In this document: positions 1 through 5,869 of the stretch, piece after piece
How the letters are laid out: the number at the start of each line of letters is the position of its first letter
Numbering within the stretch: position 1 is the stretch's first letter
NCBI GenBank assembly: GCA_004294945.1
Contig: SHOL01000008.1
Location: 1 to 33,889, forward strand
DNA from: Treponema sp.
GTDB lineage: Bacteria; Spirochaetota; Spirochaetia; Treponematales; Treponemataceae
DNA: 33,889 nt
Direction of reading: 5' to 3'
Made by a program: the position numbers and the translations under genes
Notes under the pieces: generated by a model
Databases searched by the model: none
Told to the model about the DNA's origin: nothing
Seen by the model: the letters and a program-made list of their open reading frames with translations, nothing else

Positions 1-197
1 ATCAGGCAAGCTACCGCGAAGCCGCCCGGGAAGACAGCTTCGCCGAAGGCAAGGCTCAAGGACTGGCTGAAGGGAAAGCTGAAGGACTGCTTGAAGCGAA
101 GCGGGAAACTGCCCGAAAACTCAAGGCTCGTGGCTTTGAACTTTCGGAAATCGCAGAAATCACCAATCTATCTGCCACAGAAATCGCAAACCTCTAA
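1..197 (+). CDS. Rpn-family PD-(D/E)XK nuclease / putative transposase, C-terminal end (5' truncated by window)
   Basis: The open frame enters from the left edge (first full codon at base 3) and stops at TAA 195-197, giving 64 residues. It shows the tail typical of Rpn/PDDEXK_2-type proteins: a run of Gly-Lys-Ala/Glu-Gly repeats (EGKAQGLAEGKAEG), then a basic helix (KRETARKLKARGF) and a small helical end with the pattern ELSEIAEITNLSATEIANL. In this family the tail follows a nuclease core, which would lie to the left of the window. These proteins are often many-copy in treponemes. The repeat tail plus the helical end support the family call; activity cannot be judged without the core. Confidence 0.7.
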   Translation, partial: QASYREAAREDSFAEGKAQGLAEGKAEGLLEAKRETARKLKARGFELSEIAEITNLSATEIANL

Positions 198-211
198 TTG
201 GCCCGGGTTCT

Positions 212-322
212 GGAGCTTCCACAAATCTGGACGGCGATACAGTAACCCAAAAAGAAGCGATACTCGATGTCAGGGCTGTCGATGCAGACGGCCAAATTTG
301 TTTCCGGCGACACGTACAGTAA
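212..322 (+). pseudogene. Fragment of a second Rpn-family nuclease N-terminal core
   Basis: The plus-strand frame 212-322 reads GASTNLDGDTVTQKEAILD and continues VRAVDADGQIC before a TAA at 320-322. The segment KEAILDVRAVDADG resembles the start of the PDDEXK_2 core, where the Asp of LDV is a catalytic residue. There is no start codon with a ribosome binding site, and the expected Glu-x-Gln motif just after it is lost. I read this as a decayed relic of a gene copy next to the intact tail at 1-197. The match is short, so this is tentative. Confidence 0.4.
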
Positions 323-540
323 TTTGAAGGCCTGCATCGGAACCAACCTGCTGGAGAACACCTAGATACACTCCCTGCGCGTTCGCGCAATGCCTGACGC
401 TCGTACTCGGTTTGATATCTCTGACCCTGATTCGAAGCTTGCACATACACGAAAGCCCATTTGTCCGCGAAGGGTAAAAAATTGGTATTAGAATAATCCC
501 AGCTGACCAATAAAAACACAGTCCTGTACATATATAATAG
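323..540. other. Stretch with no supported gene
   Basis: Between the Rpn relic and the promoter region I find no frame with both a ribosome binding site and a recognisable protein. A minus-strand open frame crosses 160-531, but it runs through the Rpn relic and has low-complexity content, so I do not count it. The stretch may contain further decayed Rpn-type sequence. Confidence 0.4.
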
Positions 541-587
541 AAAGAACTGAAACGTTTAAGTGAATTTCAAGAATTTAAACTTTTTAC

Positions 588-648
588 TTTACAAAACCGG
601 TTAAGTAATCGTAAAATGATGATAAACCGGTTTAGTAAACCGGTTCAT
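588..648 (+). promoter_or_regulatory. Promoter with three LacI-type operators upstream of the CBM48-barrel gene
   Basis: A -35 box TTTACA (588-593) and a -10 box TAAAAT (612-617) are 18 bases apart, predicting transcription from about 624. Palindromes with a central CG sit in the spacer (AACCGGTT, 595-602), on the start site (AAACCGGTTT, 624-633) and 13 bases further on (AACCGGTT, 638-645). A related palindrome AAACGTTT lies upstream at 550-557. Even palindromes with central CG are typical of LacI-family repressor sites. No such repressor is encoded in the window. The gene start has a strong GGAGG site, spaced normally from ATG 670. Confidence 0.7.
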
Positions 649-669
649 AGTATGAGGAGGAATTAAAAG

Positions 670-2604
670 ATGAAAAAGCTTACCGCTTTCATCGCTGCTC
701 TCCTGGTGCTCGGTTCATTCGTAATGGCCGACGTATCAGTAAAGGATCTCGGAGATGGTACTGCAGAAGTAACATTCTTCTACGGAAATCCGAAAGCAAG
801 CGAAGTTGTTGTTGCCGGTACATGGACTGACTGGGAAAAAGCTGCCCACCCCATGACCAAAGTGGAAAAAGGTTGGGAGTACAAAACTGTCCAGCCCCAC
901 GACGCAGTTCTCAAGTACAAGTTTATTTCCGACGGAAACTGGACTCCGGATCTCAAAGCTCCCGATAACACAGACGATGGTTTTGGCGGAAAGAACGGCC
1001 TTGTTGAAGTTGCAAAGCTTGTTGCCGTAGAAAAAGCAAAGGCGACCGGCGACACAGCCGCTCTGGAAAAACTCAGCGCAGCCGGACTGAAATTCGGTAT
1101 GTTCACTCAGGTTAACCTGAATACCAATTTTCTTACCCGCGGTGTTGCAGACAAGACAAAAGACGGATTCGAAACCGACAGTGTCCAGGTCCGCGCAAAG
1201 TCGTACTGGAAAATTTCCGGCGATATTCTTCCGAACATGCCTACTTACATTGAGCTCAAAGCTTTCGACGGTACCAAAAACATCTATGATGTAACTAATG
1301 CTGGCGTAGTGGATCCCAAGGTAGCCGATGGTCTGGATAGCTTCGCGACAGGCATGCTGTTTCACCCGTTCAATTACCTGAATGGTAACGAGAATTCTGT
1401 GCTCGGACATTTCAAGGCTGGACTGAACACACCTTTCGTCAACCTAGAAACCGGCTATAACTGGGCAAAACCCTCAAAGCGCGAAAACATCCTGTGGCTC
1501 ACTGTCAAGGACGGAGACGCCAATGCTGGTTACCTCCAGATTTCCAATGGTGCTAACATTCAGCAGTTCGGCGATGTCAAGATCGACGCAGCGCTTGTTC
1601 CAAACAAGAGCCAGGGCAATCTTGCAATGCGCAACTGGGTGAATGTTGCATACAAAGACATGGTAACCGCCGAAGTACAGTGGGATGTAAAGTCCAATGC
1701 TGCAGAGCAGGTTGGTTCCGAATTCTTCTCTGACTTCACCGGTAACGTAATTCCCGGCGCAAAGTTCAATATGTCCGGTTTCGACCTCAAGGCTCAGGCG
1801 TCAATTCCCGTTGCATCCGACAAAGTCGAAGACGGTATGGCATTTAAAGTGCTTGCCGGTTACGGAATGGATATGTTTGGTGTTACCGCTACCTATGGCA
1901 ATTACCAGAAAAATGCCTATTTGATGTACGGCGACGACGATCACGTCAAGAACAATGCCGAGAAGACCATTGTTGAGCTTAATCCCTGGGTTAAGCCCAT
2001 CGACGGCTTGAAGATTGGTCTTGACAACAAGATGACGACCAACGACAAGTTCGAAATGGATGTCAAGAATGAATTCAATTTCAAACCCTATGTCAACGTG
2101 GATCTTGGCAAGCTTGCTGCGGTCAAGATGACTGTAGACGGATATTCCAAGCTCTTCTTTGATGCGAATGCTGACGAAGATGCGTTCAAGTTCAACGAAC
2201 TCGGACTTAAGCTCGGCATGACTGAAGTTTCCGAAGCAGTGCCCTCGTTCGACGTGTACTACGGACTCCAGAATGCTGACATCAAGTCACTTCACACCCT
2301 TATTGCAAGCATGACCACCAAGCCCGGAATTGGTATTGATATTGGAACCGGCATCCGCCTGACCAATAGCGATGCGACCGAAGCAGAGGAAAAAGAAAAC
2401 TGCATGCTCGGATTTGTCATGGGAGCCGACTATAAGGTTAAAGCGCTCAAGGATGGTGTACTGTTCGGAGCATTTGTGTACAACATGGATCCGTACGATG
2501 ACGACAAGGACGACCTTAAGTGGAGCGACTATCGTCCGGACAAGGGTATTGACGACTTCGCCGGAAATGCCAAGTTCCGCCTCGGCATGAAGTGGGATTT
2601 CTAA
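670..2604 (+). CDS. Outer-membrane beta-barrel protein with N-terminal glycogen-binding (CBM48/AMPK-beta-like) domain
   Basis: The 644-residue product starts with a signal peptide (residues 1-20, cut after VMA). Residues 24-114 look like the AMPK-beta/CBM48 glycogen-binding fold: VVVAGTWTDW (47-55), KYKFISDGNW (82-91) and an Asn-Gly near 109, with Trp52, Trp55, Trp69 and Trp91 as possible sugar-contact residues. A short helical linker (115-138) leads to about 500 residues of alternating aromatic/polar sequence ending in MKWDF. A terminal Phe after amphipathic strands is the usual signature of proteins inserted in the outer membrane. I infer a glucan-binding porin for maltodextrins. It is the first gene of the operon, 15 bases before the repeat lipoprotein. 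The barrel family is not recognised; the fold is inferred from composition and the C-terminus. Confidence 0.72.
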   Translation: MKKLTAFIAALLVLGSFVMADVSVKDLGDGTAEVTFFYGNPKASEVVVAGTWTDWEKAAHPMTKVEKGWEYKTVQPHDAVLKYKFISDGNWTPDLKAPDNTDDGFGGKNGLVEVAKLVAVEKAKATGDTAALEKLSAAGLKFGMFTQVNLNTNFLTRGVADKTKDGFETDSVQVRAKSYWKISGDILPNMPTYIELKAFDGTKNIYDVTNAGVVDPKVADGLDSFATGMLFHPFNYLNGNENSVLGHFKAGLNTPFVNLETGYNWAKPSKRENILWLTVKDGDANAGYLQISNGANIQQFGDVKIDAALVPNKSQGNLAMRNWVNVAYKDMVTAEVQWDVKSNAAEQVGSEFFSDFTGNVIPGAKFNMSGFDLKAQASIPVASDKVEDGMAFKVLAGYGMDMFGVTATYGNYQKNAYLMYGDDDHVKNNAEKTIVELNPWVKPIDGLKIGLDNKMTTNDKFEMDVKNEFNFKPYVNVDLGKLAAVKMTVDGYSKLFFDANADEDAFKFNELGLKLGMTEVSEAVPSFDVYYGLQNADIKSLHTLIASMTTKPGIGIDIGTGIRLTNSDATEAEEKENCMLGFVMGADYKVKALKDGVLFGAFVYNMDPYDDDKDDLKWSDYRPDKGIDDFAGNAKFRLGMKWDF

Positions 2605-2619
2605 GGTCAGGAGATAACA

Positions 2620-3849
2620 ATGAAAAAGATACTTACCATACTTGCGGCTGCAGCCGCGATATTCGGAGCGGCCAGCTGCTCCACCGGCACCATGCATGAT
2701 GCCGAAGTGATGCTGGTCGAAAAAGTTGTTGTAGAAGGACTTACTGAACTTGTTGGACAGGAAATGGTAATTTCCGGCAACTGGATTCTTGGTAAAGATG
2801 GAACTTCTACATGGGTTCACGGTCTTGGAGATTCTTCCAAGATAGCCGCAGGCGCAATCGGTACTGTCGATGTGGATGGAAGAGTTGAGTTCAAGACGAA
2901 TCAGCTGACTTCCGAATCGACTCTCGAGTTCCTCGGAAAAGTTAACGAAGCTGGTTGGGTGAGCACGAAGCGTTTTGGCGAGAAAGCGTATGCCGACGAC
3001 AATGCCAAGATCCCTAATGCTTTCTCCGGTCCTCTTGTTCCCAAGACAATTCTTGGACGTGTTCAGCAAGATAAGAGTATCGAATGGTCTGTTGTAGATG
3101 CGATTGCTGAAAACCGAATGGTCATTAGCAAAGTTGTTGTTAAGAATCTCCCGGCTGCAACCTATCCTGATGGAACAATTCTCGAGTTCAAAGGATTTTT
3201 CAATGACGAGACATATCTTGCCACGAATGCAGCGGTGTCAGGCGGCGAAGCAACCCTCGAATTCCTCAAACCCGTTGTTGTAACTCAGGCAAATCCGACC
3301 TGGAAAGTGAAGAATGTTACTACTTGGGATAATGCTCTCGGTGTTTCCGTCGGTGGAAATGATGCAACTGTCGCGAATCCCTGCACCGGTCCTGACGTGG
3401 TGTACAAACTGATCGGAACAGTGAATGCTGACAATAGCATTGCCTGGGTTCTATCTGCAGCTGCGACTGACTACATTGTCGGCTGGGAAATTGTTGACGG
3501 CGAAGCTTCCAAATCATATGTAATCAATGGTTCGGCTCCTGCTTGGTCATTTGCATGGAACAACACTAGCGTTGCCATGATTACAACTGATGCTTCTGGA
3601 AAAGGAAGCAAGAACTTCCCTGACAAGTATGAGTTTAAACCGGCTGATGTTTTTACTGGTGCTGTACTTAAGGCTGATGGTTCGGGACCCGATTGGGACG
3701 TCGATAGGTTTACTGTAGATAACAAACCGGTTTCTACCATGACGTACAGCGTTGAAAAGACTGAAGATACGGTTTCTGACGAGTATGTCATCAGACTTAC
3801 CAGAACTGCTGAAAATAACTGGACCTGGTCTTTGGTGGTCGCCGAGTAA
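2620..3849 (+). CDS. Lipoprotein made of three related repeats, candidate surface glycan-binding protein
   Basis: The 409-residue product has a lipoprotein signal with lipobox AASC (Cys20). The mature part contains three related beta-rich units at about 34-160, 169-281 and 287-409. Each closes with a similar strand: GRVQQDKSIEWSVVDA, GTVNADNSIAWVLSAA and RTAENNWTWSLVVAE. Units 1 and 2 also share (S/A)TLEFL (101-105 and 212-216). The units are Trp- and Asn-rich, and unit 1 has VISGNW, which recalls the VVVAGTW strand of the preceding CBM48 domain. This layout is like the multi-domain starch-binding lipoproteins SusE/SusF of Bacteroidetes by analogy only; I do not recognise the family. An AGGAG site precedes ATG 2620, and the short gap from the barrel gene suggests one transcript and a shared task. 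Confidence 0.65.
   Translation: MKKILTILAAAAAIFGAASCSTGTMHDAEVMLVEKVVVEGLTELVGQEMVISGNWILGKDGTSTWVHGLGDSSKIAAGAIGTVDVDGRVEFKTNQLTSESTLEFLGKVNEAGWVSTKRFGEKAYADDNAKIPNAFSGPLVPKTILGRVQQDKSIEWSVVDAIAENRMVISKVVVKNLPAATYPDGTILEFKGFFNDETYLATNAAVSGGEATLEFLKPVVVTQANPTWKVKNVTTWDNALGVSVGGNDATVANPCTGPDVVYKLIGTVNADNSIAWVLSAAATDYIVGWEIVDGEASKSYVINGSAPAWSFAWNNTSVAMITTDASGKGSKNFPDKYEFKPADVFTGAVLKADGSGPDWDVDRFTVDNKPVSTMTYSVEKTEDTVSDEYVIRLTRTAENNWTWSLVVAE
3724..3733 (+). promoter_or_regulatory. Perfect operator-like palindrome inside the lipoprotein gene
   Basis: AAACCGGTTT, identical to the central operator at 624-633, lies inside the coding sequence. It may be an auxiliary site for DNA looping or a chance result of the codons Asn-Lys-Pro-Val. 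Confidence 0.3.
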
Positions 3850-3864
3850 GGTCTCTCACTTCTG

Positions 3865-3884
3865 CCGGAAACTTCGGTTTCCGG
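3865..3884 (+). other. UUCG-tetraloop hairpin after the lipoprotein gene
   Basis: An 8-base perfect stem (CCGGAAAC with GTTTCCGG) closes a TTCG loop 15 bases after the stop codon. There is no T run behind it, so it looks more like an mRNA 3'-end stabiliser than a simple terminator. Confidence 0.55.
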
Positions 3885-3930
3885 TTGCGTTCCGGGGGGG
3901 ATTCTGCGAAAACGGATTCCCCTGCGGGAT

Positions 3931-3967
3931 GTGCACAGGCCGGTTCCGGCGGGACCTGCCTGTGCAC
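3931..3967 (+). other. 10-bp stem-loop in the lipoprotein-amylase gap
   Basis: GTGCACAGGC (3931-3940) pairs perfectly with GCCTGTGCAC (3958-3967) around a 17-base loop. It has no T run and is the second of four structured elements between the two genes. Confidence 0.5.
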
Positions 3968-4010
3968 CTTCTGCAATGTGATTCTCAGGTTTTTAATTGA
4001 GCTGGAGGGG

Positions 4011-4048
4011 CTAACAAGAACACTGTGCAAGAGCGTTCTTCAGGTTAG
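4011..4048 (+). other. Stem-loop directly before the terminator
   Basis: CTAAC plus AAGAAC (4011-4021) pair with GTTCTT (4035-4040) and GTTAG (4044-4048), with a CAG bulge. Its last two bases are the first two of the terminator stem, so the two structures compete at the edge. This would suit an attenuation leader, but I recognise no known riboswitch. Confidence 0.45.
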
Positions 4049-4079
4049 AGGAAGTACGGGTGTACTTCCTCTTTTTTTT
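4047..4079 (+). terminator. Intrinsic terminator 23 bases before the first amylase start
   Basis: AGAGGAAGTAC (4047-4057) pairs perfectly with GTACTTCCTCT (4062-4072) around a GGGT loop, followed by a T run to 4079. It is the strongest terminator in the locus. No operator or clear promoter lies between it and the amylase start, so amylase expression may depend on read-through. Confidence 0.85.
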
Positions 4080-4101
4080 CTTTTCTGATGGAGGCAAGGT
4101 T

Positions 4102-5868
4102 TTGAAAATAGTAATGGTAGAGAAAAAAATGGGCGCAATTGTCACCTGTTTGATTCTTGCTATACAGATACTCAGTGCGGGAGGCTCGAAGGAGTCCGCA
4201 CCTGAAATTGCTCCGGTAGCCCCTGTCGCTTCCGCTCCCTCCCGCCTTTTCGAGTGGACCGGAAGCGAGGGGTATCGCAGCCCGATGGATTCGCGGATCG
4301 AGAAGGCGAATCTCGTGAATCAGGCGCAGGGTCTTGAAGAGGGCTGGGAGCGTGATTCTTCCTTTTATCACATTTGGGTAAAGTCTTTTAGCGATTACGA
4401 CGGCGACGGTATCGGAGATTTCCGGGGGATTACCGCCAAGCTCGATTACATCAAGAACGAAGTGGGCTGCGATGCGATCTGGCTTTCGCCGATATTCGAC
4501 TGCGCAGGTAAGGGGACGACCGCCGACTACAACATGCACGGCTACGATACGGTCGACTATTACAATGTGAACGACTATTTCGGAAATATGGAACACCTGG
4601 AAGAGCTTCTGCGCCAGGCACACGCGCGGGGCATGAAAGTGATTTTCGACTTTGTGCCGAACCATACCTCGAACCTGCATCCCTGGTTCCTTCAGTCGGC
4701 AAAACGGGAGAGCGGCAAGGACGACTGGTATCTGTGGAACAACGAAAAACTGTCCTGGAATGCGATGGGGAATGGGAATACCTGGTATTCGAATTACGAC
4801 CGGCAGCAGTTCTATTACGGCGCTTTCTGGTCGGGCATGCCCGATCTCAACTTCCGCAACCGCGAGGTTCGCGAAGAAATGAAGAACGTCGTCCGCTTCT
4901 GGCTTAACAAGGGTTTCGACGGACTCAGGATCGACGCTGTGCGGTATCTGGTCGAGGAAGACGGCGCCAAAGCAGGCCTTGTCGACACCGAAGCCACCCA
5001 CGACTGGTTCGAGGAGCTTCGGGCGGAAGTCGTCGACGCCTATGCTGAGCTGGGCTCCCCAAAGTTCATGATTTGCGAGGCCTGGGTGAACAACGATCGC
5101 ACGCGACTCGACCGCTACTACGGCACTACCGAGGTTCCCGAGTTCAATATGGTGTTCGATTTCGATTTTGCCGGAAAACTGACAATGGCTGCAAAGTACC
5201 GCAATCCGGAGTTCTTTTCGTTCCTGGAAAAGCAGTTGTTCAATCCCGGAAATCCCGTGCGTTATGCGACGTTCCTTTCGAACCACGACAATGTGTCGAA
5301 CCGTCCGGCGAGCGTATATAAAACACGCGAAGAACTGCGTCTTGCTTCGGCGATGCCGCTTCTTCTGCCTGCGACGCCGTTTATCTATTATGGAAACGAA
5401 ATCGGGCAGGAGGACCAGCCGGGGCTTTCCGGACAGGACCTGCGCCTGCGCTATCCGTTCGACTGGAAAAAAGCCGAAGCTCAGCTTTCAGACTCGAACT
5501 CTCTCTTGGCCATGCACCGGACGCTGCTCGGTCTTCGTGCGGCGCATCCTGCACTCAGAATCGGTTCGTATACTTCGGTTCCGGTGCAGGCGTCCGATGT
5601 GAAAACCGCTTATGCTTATCTTCTCCGGTCCGGCGGGGATGCAGTGCTGTGCGTGTTTAATCTCGGATTGGATGCTGTTCCTTCGCTTGCGATTGATAGC
5701 GGAAAGATAGCCGGCTTCGATATGCCTCGGACAGCCGACCTGTTGTACGCTTCTTCTGCGTCCGTTGTCCATTCATTGACCGATGGAACACTGACGCTCT
5801 CCGGAATGGACAGCCGTGATTTTGCGGTGTTTGCGCTAAAATTAGTCCTTGAGAGGATACTTTATTAA
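4102..5868 (+). CDS. GH13 alpha-amylase family enzyme, exported (first of a tandem pair)
   Basis: The start is TTG 4102, with GGAGG at 4090-4094 and a 7-base gap; upstream in-frame starts fall in the terminator. The product has 588 residues. A signal sequence (about 1-25) ends in ILSAGG, which looks like a lipobox with Gly in place of Cys, so the protein is probably exported but not lipidated. All GH13 motifs are present: DFVPNH (D183-H188), GLRIDAVRY with nucleophile Asp278, CEAW with acid/base Glu326, and SNHDN with Asp396. A calcium-loop sequence DYDGDGIGD stands near residue 90. The enzyme should cut alpha-1,4 glucans; exact specificity cannot be told. It overlaps the ribosome binding site of its paralogue, whose ATG begins 2 bases after this stop. 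Confidence 0.85.
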   Translation: MKIVMVEKKMGAIVTCLILAIQILSAGGSKESAPEIAPVAPVASAPSRLFEWTGSEGYRSPMDSRIEKANLVNQAQGLEEGWERDSSFYHIWVKSFSDYDGDGIGDFRGITAKLDYIKNEVGCDAIWLSPIFDCAGKGTTADYNMHGYDTVDYYNVNDYFGNMEHLEELLRQAHARGMKVIFDFVPNHTSNLHPWFLQSAKRESGKDDWYLWNNEKLSWNAMGNGNTWYSNYDRQQFYYGAFWSGMPDLNFRNREVREEMKNVVRFWLNKGFDGLRIDAVRYLVEEDGAKAGLVDTEATHDWFEELRAEVVDAYAELGSPKFMICEAWVNNDRTRLDRYYGTTEVPEFNMVFDFDFAGKLTMAAKYRNPEFFSFLEKQLFNPGNPVRYATFLSNHDNVSNRPASVYKTREELRLASAMPLLLPATPFIYYGNEIGQEDQPGLSGQDLRLRYPFDWKKAEAQLSDSNSLLAMHRTLLGLRAAHPALRIGSYTSVPVQASDVKTAYAYLLRSGGDAVLCVFNLGLDAVPSLAIDSGKIAGFDMPRTADLLYASSASVVHSLTDGTLTLSGMDSRDFAVFALKLVLERILY

Positions 5869-5869
5869 A

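Noticed and set aside
160-531. Minus-strand open frame of 123 codons
   Set aside because: It is antisense to the Rpn tail and relic, has no ribosome binding site and no recognisable protein pattern.
2287-3069. Minus-strand open frame spanning the barrel/lipoprotein junction
   Set aside because: It crosses two well-supported plus-strand genes and their ribosome binding site and shows no family pattern.
3850-4079. Known riboswitch in the lipoprotein-amylase gap
   Set aside because: Strong stems are present, but I see no conserved core of a riboswitch class I know, so I list only hairpins and a terminator.
4045-5286. Long minus-strand open frame (413 codons) opposite the first amylase
   Set aside because: It mirrors the codon pattern of the GH13 gene, whose catalytic motifs are complete on the plus strand; it also crosses the terminator.
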